A stretch of 64,000 nt of DNA from Microbacterium paraoxydans (GTDB taxonomy: Bacteria > Actinomycetota > Actinomycetes > Actinomycetales > Microbacteriaceae), in NCBI RefSeq assembly GCF_020524545.1, contig NZ_JAIVLG010000002.1, forward strand, positions 62,001 through 126,000. Reading direction: 5' to 3'. Positions 7,501-15,110 of the stretch are shown piece by piece (positions within the stretch are counted from its first letter, which is position 1; each line of letters starts with the position of its first letter). Below the pieces are notes generated by a model that was not told where the DNA came from, searched no databases, and saw only the letters and a list, made by a program, of their open reading frames with translations. Both the position numbers and the translations under genes were made by a program.

Positions 7501-10167
7501 TTCACGGATGCGGATCCCGCGACCTTCACGGATGATCTCGCCGACGTGCTGGACGATGCGGTCTACAACGACGACGTCTCTGCGGGTGGCTCGGTTGCCG
7601 GCGGCGTCCTCTCCTGGGCCGGTGCCCTCGACGTTGGCGAGGTTCTCACCGTCACGTACTCGGTAACGGTGAACGACCCGACAACGGGCGACCTGGTGCT
7701 CACGAACGCTGTCGTGCCCGATGCTCCCGGAGGGGAGTGCGCGACGGCCTGTGTGACAGAGACGCCGGTCGCGTCGTTCGCGGTGACGAAGGAGGCGGAT
7801 GTCGCGGAGGTCATGCCTGGCGACATCGTCACCTACACCGTCACCGTCACGAACACCGGCGCGACCGACTACACGGACGCGTCGCCCGCTTCGTTCGAGG
7901 ACGACCTGTCGGGTGTGCTCGACGATGCGACCTACAACGACGATGTGTCGGCCGGTGGTTCGGTCGACGCAGGAATCCTCACCTGGTCGGGAGAGCTGGC
8001 GGTGGATCAGGTGGTGACCGTCACCTACTCGGTGACGGTCAACGACCCGGCGACCGGTGACCAGCAGCTGTTGAATGCCGTGGTGCCGACGGCTCCGGGT
8101 GGTTCGTGCGTGTCTGAGGGCGACTGCGAGACGACGACGGACGTCGCGTCCTACACCGTCACGAAGGAGACCAGCTCCGAGACCGCGCTCCCGGGCGATG
8201 TCATCACCTACACCGTGACCGTCACGAACACGGGTGAGGTGGCGTACACCGAGGCGGACCCGGCAAGCTTCGAGGACGACCTGTCCGGCGTGCTCGATGA
8301 CGCCGTCTACAACGACGACGTGACCGGCGGTGGAGTCGTCACCGGGAACACCCTCACGTGGGAGGGCGCGCTTGGCGTCGGTGAGGTGGTCACCGTGTCG
8401 TACTCGGTGACCGTGGACGATCCGATCGTCGGCGACTTCGCGATGCGCAACGTCGTCACGCCGACCGGCCCCGGAGGCGAGTGCGACGGGATCTGTGAGA
8501 CCGAGACGCTCGTTGCCTCGTTCGCGGTCGAGAAGTCGACCACGACGACCGAGGTCGTCCCGGGCGACGTGATCGAGTACACGATCACCGTGACGAACAT
8601 CGGCGAGGTCGCCTACACCGCGGGTGAGCCCGCCTCCTTCACGGATGATCTCTCCGAGGTGCTCGATGACGCGGTGTACAACGGTGATGCGCAGAGCAGC
8701 ACGGGTACCGGCGTCGCCTACACGGCACCGGAGCTCGCGTGGTCCGGTGCGTTGGATGTGGACGCGACCGTGACGGTCACCTATTCTGTGACGGTCAACG
8801 ACCCGGCGACGGGCGACAGCATCCTCGAGAACGCCGTCGTGACGCCACCGGGAACCGGCGGGAACTGCGCGCCCGGTTCGACGGATCCCGACTGCATCTC
8901 GATCGTGCCCGCGGCTTCCTTCTCGATCGCGAAGACGGTGGAGCCGACGACCGCACTCCCCGGTGAGGTCGTCACCTACACCGTGACCGTCGAGAACACC
9001 GGAGCGGTCGCCTACACCGATGAAGACCCTGCATCCTTCGTCGATGACCTCTCGCGAGTGCTCGATGATGCGGTGTACAACGACGACGTCTCCGCGGGCG
9101 GCGAGATCGACGGAGATGTCTTGACGTGGTCGGGTCCGCTCGCGATCGGCGAGACGCTGCAGGTCACGTACTCCGTGACGGTGGATGACCCGGTGGAGGG
9201 CGACTTCGTGCTGCGGAACGTGGTGGCTCCGTCATCGCCCGGTGGCGAATGCGCCGACGGCGGGTGCGTCACCGAGACCGCGGTCGCCTCCTACTCCGTG
9301 GAGAAGATCGCAAACGTCGAAGACATCACTCTGGGCGGCGAGGTGACATACGAAGTCACCGTCACGAACATCGGTCAGGTTCCGTACTCTGACGAAAACC
9401 CCGCATCGTTCGTCGACGACCTGTCGGGCGTGCTCGACGACGCGACCTATAACGACGACGCCTCGGCAGGAGCGGTCGTGAGCGGCGACGAACTGTCATG
9501 GAGCGGTGCGCTCGCAGTCGGCGAAACCGTCACCGTCAGCTACTCCGTGACCGTCAACCAGCCGATGACCGGGGATGGCTTGCTGTTCAATGCGGTGGCC
9601 GCCGATGGGCCGGGCGGTGCATGCACAGATGACGACGGCTGCGTCACGGAGACCCCGGTGGCGACGTTCCGTGTGCTCAAGGAGGTGTCCGCCACGCAGG
9701 CCGTGGTGGGCGACGACGTGCGCTTCACGATCACGGTGACGAACACCGGCCAGGTGCCGTACACGCAGGAGCGGCCCGCGTCCTTCACGGATGACCTGAC
9801 CGACGTTCTGCGCCTCGGCTCTTACAAGGGGTCCGCCACCGGAGGGGCCGCGTACGAGGCCCCTGTCCTGTCCTGGGAGGGCGCGCTCGACGTGGGCGAG
9901 AGCGTGACGGTCACCTACACCGTCACGCTGGAGCGCGCGGGTGAGTTCCGCAACGTGGTCACGACGCCCGAGGGAACCGGCGCCAACTGCCCGGCCGGGT
10001 CGACGGATGACGACTGCGACACGGTCACGAGGGTGATCACGTCGGATCTCGCGACGACCGGTGGAGTCGCCGCGATCGGCGCGGCCGCGCTCAGCACGCT
10101 GCTTCTCGGCCTCGGCGCCTGGCTCGCTGTGCGTCGCCGTCGTGAGGAGCAGCTCGAATCCCTCTGA
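4540..10167 (+). CDS. Giant DUF11-repeat surface adhesin with LATTG sorting signal
   Basis: The 1875-aa protein starts with a basic N-terminus and a signal peptide ending near AFAAPG (about residue 49). A propeller-like head spans residues 50-300. Twelve DUF11-type beta-sandwich repeats of about 120-130 aa follow, each opening with a pattern like SFAVTKE..PGDVVTYTVTV; most carry a DDLxxVLDD core. The end is LATTG, a hydrophobic helix and RRRREEQLESL. LAXTG is the signal recognised by class E sortases of high-GC Gram-positives, so covalent wall attachment is expected. The ATG follows GGGGAGGTAGGCCGAG. It lies downstream of the sigma/anti-sigma fusion gene and is a plausible target. Ligand and function are unknown. 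Confidence 0.85.
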   Translation: MTARVQGNNRRERKIRKPRRLTVAATVGALVAGVLSAVSPLGGAPSAFAAPGDPFDPAAPVVFIAQGDPSQMQRAETTGDGSFAFSNEGGPAAVGYNAIAFNPADNYMYGMVTNTFTPGIPRGSLVRIAEGGVVTRIGSTVYTHPGGSTRFYSGAFNPADGLYYISDSAPNTTMLALNVATGAVVSTLDFGQQPDVQDFAFADGFAWGANNAGDLRRINVTTGGITVFPGVMPTTTGGYGGVWNFGNGNLGFSANATGNVVQLEIVDGATATPTFRVVNTVAGPSSSLNDGTSIPGLPADLEVSKTASATFESGDRISYEITVTNNGAGFSSGWSVSDTLPAGLSNPEVIGDFSDSYDGNVVTISGGGLAPGESATFQIEADTDVAAGTCLENTATVLGNEEDPVPENDSDTAITCDLALTLEKSSDATADSRPGDVITYTVTATNTGEGDFTEANPAVVFDDLSGVLDDATYNDDAAATVTGDLGYAAPLLSWSGALAAGASVDITYSVTLESGGDGEVRNVTWRPGDPGVTTPPACDPAVDGVDPVTGEPCAVVQFELPRLTIDKSADSTELPAVGEQLTYTITVTNEGPGDYTATAPATATDDLTDVLDDATFDDASLSASTGTVTRTGNDLVWEGPLAAGDQVVITFSVTYTGDGDQILRNQACVPASATLPGAPSCDVVEVPGAALSQWKSASASSDPVVAGSTITYTLYFDNDGQTAATVDAVDDLTYVLDDASVTSGPVSADGLTVALVGDQILISGSVPVGEVYTVEYTVTVNADGERGDSVATNFLLPPGEEPPPGGVCTPADDEQPNCTSTPITGISYVKSVVASETPVVAGTELEYSITIENTGSTEVDVLRDDLLADVLDDATLTGAPESDTSSVTVAGPTDDVLEIRGTIAGGATAVVTYTVTVNEQSAQGNSVATNFLVPPGETPEPCVPGSPECTTTPIQAYTVTKSAGVDEVAPGGTVTYTVTVENTGAVAFTDADPATFTDDLADVLDDAVYNDDVSAGGSVAGGVLSWAGALDVGEVLTVTYSVTVNDPTTGDLVLTNAVVPDAPGGECATACVTETPVASFAVTKEADVAEVMPGDIVTYTVTVTNTGATDYTDASPASFEDDLSGVLDDATYNDDVSAGGSVDAGILTWSGELAVDQVVTVTYSVTVNDPATGDQQLLNAVVPTAPGGSCVSEGDCETTTDVASYTVTKETSSETALPGDVITYTVTVTNTGEVAYTEADPASFEDDLSGVLDDAVYNDDVTGGGVVTGNTLTWEGALGVGEVVTVSYSVTVDDPIVGDFAMRNVVTPTGPGGECDGICETETLVASFAVEKSTTTTEVVPGDVIEYTITVTNIGEVAYTAGEPASFTDDLSEVLDDAVYNGDAQSSTGTGVAYTAPELAWSGALDVDATVTVTYSVTVNDPATGDSILENAVVTPPGTGGNCAPGSTDPDCISIVPAASFSIAKTVEPTTALPGEVVTYTVTVENTGAVAYTDEDPASFVDDLSRVLDDAVYNDDVSAGGEIDGDVLTWSGPLAIGETLQVTYSVTVDDPVEGDFVLRNVVAPSSPGGECADGGCVTETAVASYSVEKIANVEDITLGGEVTYEVTVTNIGQVPYSDENPASFVDDLSGVLDDATYNDDASAGAVVSGDELSWSGALAVGETVTVSYSVTVNQPMTGDGLLFNAVAADGPGGACTDDDGCVTETPVATFRVLKEVSATQAVVGDDVRFTITVTNTGQVPYTQERPASFTDDLTDVLRLGSYKGSATGGAAYEAPVLSWEGALDVGESVTVTYTVTLERAGEFRNVVTTPEGTGANCPAGSTDDDCDTVTRVITSDLATTGGVAAIGAAALSTLLLGLGAWLAVRRRREEQLESL
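7405..9660 (+). repeat. Tandem coding repeats (DUF11 units 6-11 of the adhesin)
   Basis: Unit boundaries fall near 7405, 7771, 8146, 8515, 8914, 9286 and 9661, giving periods of 366-399 bp. Segments encoding VLDDAxYNDD and VTYSVTV recur with high nucleotide similarity. These units are much more alike than units 1-5, which suggests recent duplication or homogenisation. Confidence 0.75.
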
Positions 10168-10174
10168 CGCCATG

Positions 10175-10225
10175 ACGGCTGAGTGGGTGGGTGGGTCCTG
10201 ATGGCCCTCGCACCCACTCCGCCGT
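10175..10225. terminator. Hairpin between convergent genes
   Basis: GAGTGGGTG (10181-10189) pairs with CACCCACTC (10211-10219). The stem extends by ACGGC/GCCGT with one mismatch. It lies just after the adhesin stop and before the convergent gene ending at 10266. Confidence 0.6.
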
Positions 10226-10265
10226 TCCGGCTCGAGTCCGGGTTGTACCGGAGAAGAGCGGATAG

Positions 10266-10544
10266 CTACTGGCTGTCGCGGCTGTGCCGAAGCCTCTCGG
10301 CGGTCGCGAGCACGGTGCTGGCCGTCGCTAGCTCGCGGACGGTGGTGTCCAGCGCGAGGGCAAGTCGTTTGGCCTCTCCCCGTTCGAACCCCAGGCGGTG
10401 AATGCGCGCCTTGTATTCGTGGGCATCCATCTGCGCCTCGTGAAGGACTTGAGCCACAGAACGACCGGTTCGGCGGCGAAATCTCTCGAGCGCCCGCGGG
10501 TTGAGGAAGACACGGTTCGCGGCTATCGCAGCAGTGCTCTTCAT
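10266..10544 (-). CDS. Small helix-turn-helix-like protein
   Basis: This is a 92-aa protein. Residues about 15-75 (LERFRRRTGRSVAQVL ... AKRLALALDTTVRELA) resemble a divergent XRE-type HTH fold, with the usual closing helix AxxLAxALxxxxxEL. The ATG overlaps the upstream gene's stop (ATGA, 10541-10544), so translation is probably coupled. A DNA-binding role is inferred from the pattern alone. Confidence 0.6.
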   Translation of the reverse strand: MKSTAAIAANRVFLNPRALERFRRRTGRSVAQVLHEAQMDAHEYKARIHRLGFERGEAKRLALALDTTVRELATASTVLATAERLRHSRDSQ

Positions 10545-10912
10545 CGCTGCGCCCAGACGATCACGGGCACGATGATCCACACCGCGAGACTTACCCAGCC
10601 GAGGGCTATGCCCCACGCGGTTCGTTGTCGACCGCGTTGACGCAGGCTCACCATGTCGCGTCGTGCGAGGTACCCCGTGGTGAGCGCGACGATGGAGCCT
10701 AGGAGCGGAAGCGCGAGCGAGATGATGCCCGCGACGAGGGATACCGTCGAGAGAGGGTTCATGCGAGCGGTGGGAAAGGTCATGTGAGCCACGGGCGCGG
10801 ACGACGCCGAACGAGGGTGCAAATCCGGCTGGGGCTCTGCACCGTGCGCGGGTGAGCGACGGTTCGCTGTTCGAAGGCGCCCGGTGGTGCCGGAGTGGCG
10901 GTGTTCGGTCAT
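10541..10912 (-). CDS. DUF4190-like two-TM membrane protein
   Basis: The 123-aa protein has a hydrophilic N-terminal 45 residues and then two hydrophobic helices. They flank a basic loop (GYLARRDMVSLRQRGRQR), the layout of DUF4190 proteins. The start at 10912 has AGAGGAAGCAC directly upstream. Its stop overlaps the next gene by 4 nt. Function is unknown. Confidence 0.65.
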   Translation of the reverse strand: MTEHRHSGTTGRLRTANRRSPAHGAEPQPDLHPRSASSAPVAHMTFPTARMNPLSTVSLVAGIISLALPLLGSIVALTTGYLARRDMVSLRQRGRQRTAWGIALGWVSLAVWIIVPVIVWAQR

Positions 10913-11137
10913 GTGCTTCCTCTCGGCCCGAGGTAGTTTTCGATGGTCTTGCATTAGAGACCGGCGAGATCGCGGAGCATGACGCGAGACACCAGAACTC
11001 TGGGTCGAGGGCCTGAGCAACCGATCGGCTGCGGTGACGGTGCGGCTGACGAGTTTCGGTCAGTCGCGTCATGATTCGCCCTCTCGGGCGTCTTCCAAGT
11101 GACCACGCGCTTGACACCGCTCCCTGGAAGGCCACAC

Positions 11138-11512
11138 ATGATCTCGACACTCAGCATCTGGAACGATCTCGCACCTCTCTACGGGGGCCTCGGGTATGCG
11201 GGCCTTACTGTCGCGCTCATCGGGGCTGTCGCCGTCGGTGTCGCCGGCGTGGTGGATCATCCGGAAGCGGTTGGCATCAGCGTCGGAGCGTGGTTCACCG
11301 GGCTTCTGCTGAGTTGCTGCGCGTTTTTCACGGGGCACGTGTGGTTGATGGCGGTGGCGGCCGCGGCGCTCCCAGCGGCCGCGACCGTCGCGCTGGTGAG
11401 CCGCTTCGCCCTCAGACGCGCGCGACGCGCAGCCCCGAGTGTCGGGACGATGACGCTGCACCCCCGTGGAGTCCAGGGTGCAGAGAACGCGCACGCACTG
11501 AGCGGGCACTAG
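11138..11512 (+). CDS. Hypothetical membrane protein, three hydrophobic segments
   Basis: This is a 124-aa product with hydrophobic stretches near residues 15-35, 45-65 and 70-90 and a basic tail. The ATG at 11138 follows CTGGAAGG. I do not recognise the family. It is transcribed away from the coupled small genes at 10266-10912. The next 239 bp hold a TATAAG hexamer (about 11719) before the gene at 11752 and nothing else I can support. Confidence 0.5.
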   Translation: MISTLSIWNDLAPLYGGLGYAGLTVALIGAVAVGVAGVVDHPEAVGISVGAWFTGLLLSCCAFFTGHVWLMAVAAAALPAAATVALVSRFALRRARRAAPSVGTMTLHPRGVQGAENAHALSGH

Positions 11513-11751
11513 CACGGCTTGCGGACTGTCGAGAGACGACGCGTCGGGCGCGGAAGGGGAACTCGCAGAAATGTTGAAAGGATCGCGCAGATTCACGTCA
11601 TGATGATGACCGAATGGGGTCTTGTGGGTGGGGCGCACGGCCCCTGTGGGCATCCTCGACATCGAGGAGCGGCAACCCCTCGGGTTTCCGATGGCCGCAG
11701 TGACAACGTGGATCGTGCCTATAAGACGTCGAATCTGATGGGGGACTCATC

Positions 11752-13056
11752 ATGAACAAAGCAATCACTCGCTGGGCCGCAGGCGGAGGCGCAATGGCTG
11801 TTGCGCTCGCGCTCGTGACCGCGCCCACCGCGGCTGCGTCCACGCCCGTCGCCGTTGACTTCACCGGGGGCTCGTGGAACGGCGCTGCTGGTTATCCCCT
11901 TGATGCGGAGGGCGGCACCGGAGTGAGCGGCGCTGTGGCCGATCTCGGCAACGGTCTCACGGTGACGGTGAGCTACTCGGAGGTCGGAACAGCTGAGGCA
12001 CAGGGACGGATCGGGTCGTCGCTGGGCAACCTGAATCTCCTCGCCGCGGGCGCGGTCGCCGACCTCGAGAACCCTGGCACGCCGCTGCCGGGCGACTGTC
12101 TGAGCACCACCGACATTTTGGGGAACGTCGGGACGCCGGCAAACGGATGCCATGAGACATCGGGGCTCACGCTGAACATCGGTTCCATCGGCGCGAACAA
12201 CGCGGGGACGCTGGGCAACTATGTGCGCTACGACTTCGCCTTCAACGAACTGGTCACTATTCCCGCCGGTGTCACGCTGACGGACATCGACTCGTTTCGA
12301 GTTCAGTACAACGATGCTTTTCCGATCGACTACCAGGTAGACCTCTATCAGGACGCTGTCGGGTTCGAACTCTGGAGCGGTGCGCCTGCGGAACCGGGGA
12401 CCGGTGTTGCTCCGGTTGTTGCGCTCGGTGGTGACCTGACCTCGTCGAGCCTTGGCGGAGTTTCCTACGTGCACACCGCCGACGCGCCGGTCGGAGGACG
12501 CGGCGGCCTGACGGATTCGGGCGATATCGACAACCACGCGACGTTCTCTGCGGCGACGGCCGTGCGTGGCTTCTCTATCTACTATTGGGATGAGCTCGCA
12601 GACAGCGCGTTCGACCCCGGCGTCTTCCCCACCGTGGGAATCGAGAACTTCGAAGTGGTTCCGGCGGCCAGCCAACTGGCCGTGACCAAGACTGTAACGG
12701 GTGGAGCGGAACCCTGGGAGTTCGTTGTCACCGTCACTGGATCAGACGCATCGAGCCGTGAGGTCGTGCTCACGGACGAGGCTCCCACGGTCGTTATCGA
12801 TGTCGATCCCGGCGTCACGTACACTGTCTCGGAGCAGGGCGCCCCTGGTTACGCACTAGAGTCGATCGACTGTGGCGACGGCACGGATTCTTTCCGCGCC
12901 TTGTACGACGACGGGACCACTGCAGCCGAGACCGCGTGCGAGGTGACCAACGCGGTTGTGGCTCCGACGGAGACTCCGACTGAGGACCCCGAGCCGATGG
13001 AGACTCCGACGATGCCGCTCCCGATTGCTCCCCAGACAGGAGGGGCCGGTGACTAG
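11752..13056 (+). CDS. Secreted surface protein with C-terminal APQTGG motif but no membrane anchor
   Basis: The 434-aa product has a classical signal peptide (MNKAITRW ... APTAAAS). A beta-rich body follows to about residue 305. A DUF5979/SpaA-like domain spans about 308-400 (LAVTKTVTGG ... CEVTNAVV), then a Thr/Pro/Glu-rich stalk. The last residues, IAPQTGGAGD, contain an xPxTG-like pentapeptide, but the hydrophobic helix and basic tail that normally follow are missing. The alternative frames after it do not encode a hydrophobic helix either. A sortase-like lipoprotein gene starts 46 bp downstream, so the pair may work together. RBS: GGGGGAC. Confidence 0.75.
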   Translation: MNKAITRWAAGGGAMAVALALVTAPTAAASTPVAVDFTGGSWNGAAGYPLDAEGGTGVSGAVADLGNGLTVTVSYSEVGTAEAQGRIGSSLGNLNLLAAGAVADLENPGTPLPGDCLSTTDILGNVGTPANGCHETSGLTLNIGSIGANNAGTLGNYVRYDFAFNELVTIPAGVTLTDIDSFRVQYNDAFPIDYQVDLYQDAVGFELWSGAPAEPGTGVAPVVALGGDLTSSSLGGVSYVHTADAPVGGRGGLTDSGDIDNHATFSAATAVRGFSIYYWDELADSAFDPGVFPTVGIENFEVVPAASQLAVTKTVTGGAEPWEFVVTVTGSDASSREVVLTDEAPTVVIDVDPGVTYTVSEQGAPGYALESIDCGDGTDSFRALYDDGTTAAETACEVTNAVVAPTETPTEDPEPMETPTMPLPIAPQTGGAGD

Positions 13057-13101
13057 CGCGAGGCGACTCGCGAGGCGCATTCCTCTCGGGTCCTTCCTGT
13101 G

Positions 13102-13776
13102 ATGACGACGGAGGTCGTGAGAGAAGTGGGCGTGAGTGGTCGCGCACGCCGACTTCGTGTCGTGCTGGGCGGAGGGATCAAGGTCGCGGCGATGGGATCG
13201 TGTCTGTTCCTTACCGCGTGCGCCCCGGAGCCGGTCGTCGGTACTGTGCCGGCGCGAGACAAGATCTCGCCTGTCGAGTCGAAGTCGCCCGACCAGTCGA
13301 CTGACGTGTGCCGTGAGGGCGAGCCCGTGCACTTCGTCTGGCCAGACCTCGACGTCGATGCCGCGATCGAGCGCGTTGGTCTGGACGCGGAAGGCGCACT
13401 CGCCCCTCCGACCAGCAAGGACACGATCGGATGGTACGAGCCCGGGTGGAAACCAGGGTCCGGGCATGGCAACATCCTCATCGAGGGGCACACCTACACA
13501 GACGACTCTGCCGTCTTCACCGAGACCTTCGGTGAAGACGTATCCAAGGGTTCGCGCTTTTGGTTCGAGATGGACAATGGAAGCCGCTGCGAATATGAGG
13601 TCACGGAGCTCTTCCTCTCGATCGACAAGGACGAAGAGTTTCCTGCGGTCGCCGTGGAGCACGGCTTTTTCAATGCGACAGGCGAAGAGCGAGTGTTCGG
13701 GGTGACGTGCTCCGGAGAGTTCGTCGGCGACAGCCACCTCGACGTCGATGCGTTTTACGCAGAGCCTGCCTGGTGA
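13102..13776 (+). CDS. Sortase-like lipoprotein (class E/F-like), possibly catalytically altered
   Basis: The N-terminus has a lipoprotein signal with lipobox LTAC. The body matches the sortase fold: a GHTYTD segment supplies the catalytic His and GVTCSGE the catalytic Cys. Only about 20 residues follow that Cys and none is Arg. Active sortases place an Arg after the Cys, so this copy may be inactive or use a different residue. It lies 46 bp after a secreted protein ending in APQTGG, a likely substrate or partner. The start is uncertain: ATG 13102, GTG 13099 and GTG 13132 are all possible. The length of about 215-225 aa fits the family. Confidence 0.7.
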   Translation: MTTEVVREVGVSGRARRLRVVLGGGIKVAAMGSCLFLTACAPEPVVGTVPARDKISPVESKSPDQSTDVCREGEPVHFVWPDLDVDAAIERVGLDAEGALAPPTSKDTIGWYEPGWKPGSGHGNILIEGHTYTDDSAVFTETFGEDVSKGSRFWFEMDNGSRCEYEVTELFLSIDKDEEFPAVAVEHGFFNATGEERVFGVTCSGEFVGDSHLDVDAFYAEPAW

Positions 13777-13869
13777 CATCGGGCTGACGCCGTGACGACG
13801 TCACTGGATCCCTGTGTTCCCGGCCAATCCACAGGAATGCCAAAGCATGTCCTCGTAATCTGGGATCTC

Positions 13870-13965
13870 CCAAGGGGAGTACTCCGACACGGTGGGGTCG
13901 TCATTACGGATGCACGTCGCATCCCGGACCACCGGTTCCTGTTCACGGAATGGAGAAGACTTTGG
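13870..13965 (+). promoter_or_regulatory. Probable yybP-ykoY (Mn2+-sensing) riboswitch upstream of terC
   Basis: The conserved box GGGGAGTA is at 13874-13881. A closing helix pairs CCAA (13870-13873) with TTGG (13962-13965), next to GAAGACTTTGG. Internal helices pair CGGTGG (13890-13895) with CCACCG (13929-13934) and GATGC (13909-13913) with GCATC (13919-13923). A further hairpin, GGTAC/GTACC (13967-13980), sits between the aptamer and the start codon as a possible expression platform. yybP-ykoY RNAs bind Mn2+ and commonly precede TerC/Alx-type Mn exporters. Confidence 0.7.
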
Positions 13966-13999
13966 CGGTACGGTCGTACCCCGAGTCTGGAGCCCTCAT

Positions 14000-15016
14000 T
14001 TGGATATCACCCCGCTGATCTGGATCATCACGATCGTGATCACGATCGCCTTCTTCGTGTACGAGTTCTTCGCGCACGTGCGCACGCCGCACGAGCCGAC
14101 GATCGCGGAGTCGGCGCGCTGGTCGATCTTCTACATCAGTCTCGCGCTGCTGTTCGGCGTCGGGATCGGCGTCTTCTCCGGGTGGACGTTCGGCGGCGAG
14201 TACTTCGCCGGCTATCTCACCGAGAAGGCGCTGTCGATCGACAACCTCTTCGTCTTCCTGATCGTGATGACGGGCTTCGCCGTGCCGAAGAAGTATCAGC
14301 AGAAGGTGCTGATGATCGGCATCGTGATCGCGCTGGTCCTGCGAGGCATCTTCATCGCCATCGGCGCGACGCTCATCGAGAACTTCTCGTGGATCTTCTA
14401 CCTGTTCGGCGCGCTGCTCCTCGTGCTCGCCTATCGTCAGGCTTTCAGCAACCATGAGAGCAACCCGGCGAACGGGCGATTCATGACGTTCGTCCGCCGT
14501 CATCTGCCCGTCAGCGACGAGTACAACGGCGACCGGCTCACGGTGGTGAAGGACGGCAAGCGCTTCGTCACGCCGATGCTCCTCACGATCATCGCGATCG
14601 GATTCATCGACCTGGTGTTCGCGGTCGACTCGATCCCCGCGATCTACGGCCTCACCGACCAGGCGTACATCGTCTTCACGGCGAACGCCTTCGCGCTCAT
14701 GGGTCTGCGTCAGCTGTACTTCCTCATCGGTGGACTGCTGGAGCGTCTGGTCTACCTCGCTCAGGGACTTGCCGTCATCCTCGGATTCATCGGCGTCAAG
14801 CTCGTCCTGCACGCGCTGCACGTCAACGAGCTGCCGTTCATCAACGGCGGCCAGGGCGTCGAGTGGGCGCCGGAGATCCCGATCTGGTTCTCCCTGCTGT
14901 TCATCGGCGCGACCATCGCGGTCGCCACCGTCGCCAGCCTCCTCAAGACACGCAACGACCCCAAGCCCCTGCCTTCCGGCACCACCGCAACACCGACCAA
15001 CAAGGAGCACTCTTGA
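14000..15016 (+). CDS. terC: TerC/Alx-family membrane protein, probable Mn2+ exporter
   Basis: The 338-aa polytopic protein has about nine transmembrane segments and the TerC hallmarks ALSIDNLFVFLIV and DLVFAVDSIPAI, whose acidic residues are thought to coordinate metal. Family members export Mn2+ and some couple to secreted metalloenzymes. I place the start at TTG 14000 (LDITPLIWI) because the family's conserved N-terminus begins there and GGAG lies 7-9 nt upstream. Earlier in-frame codons would run back through the riboswitch. A Mn2+ riboswitch upstream supports a Mn homeostasis role. A hairpin follows the stop. Confidence 0.85.
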   Translation: MDITPLIWIITIVITIAFFVYEFFAHVRTPHEPTIAESARWSIFYISLALLFGVGIGVFSGWTFGGEYFAGYLTEKALSIDNLFVFLIVMTGFAVPKKYQQKVLMIGIVIALVLRGIFIAIGATLIENFSWIFYLFGALLLVLAYRQAFSNHESNPANGRFMTFVRRHLPVSDEYNGDRLTVVKDGKRFVTPMLLTIIAIGFIDLVFAVDSIPAIYGLTDQAYIVFTANAFALMGLRQLYFLIGGLLERLVYLAQGLAVILGFIGVKLVLHALHVNELPFINGGQGVEWAPEIPIWFSLLFIGATIAVATVASLLKTRNDPKPLPSGTTATPTNKEHS

Positions 15017-15056
15017 GCGCGCAGCGCTGTTCTGACTCTTCGGACTCTGACAGTAC

Positions 15057-15082
15057 GAGCGCCCGGTTCATCCCGGGCGCTC
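15057..15082 (+). terminator. Terminator hairpin after terC
   Basis: A perfect 10-bp stem, GAGCGCCCGG (15057-15066) with CCGGGCGCTC (15073-15082), closes a 6-nt loop. Confidence 0.7.
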
Positions 15083-15110
15083 ACCCCTCCACAGACGAGG
15101 CGGCCCGCTG

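Noticed and set aside
7405..9660. Repeat array as CRISPR or intergenic tandem repeats
   Set aside because: Units are about 370-400 bp, in frame and protein-coding; no short direct repeats with unique spacers.
13792..14457. Plus-strand open frame overlapping the riboswitch and terC start
   Set aside because: It is an Arg/His-rich shadow frame; the terC frame has conserved motifs and membrane helices.
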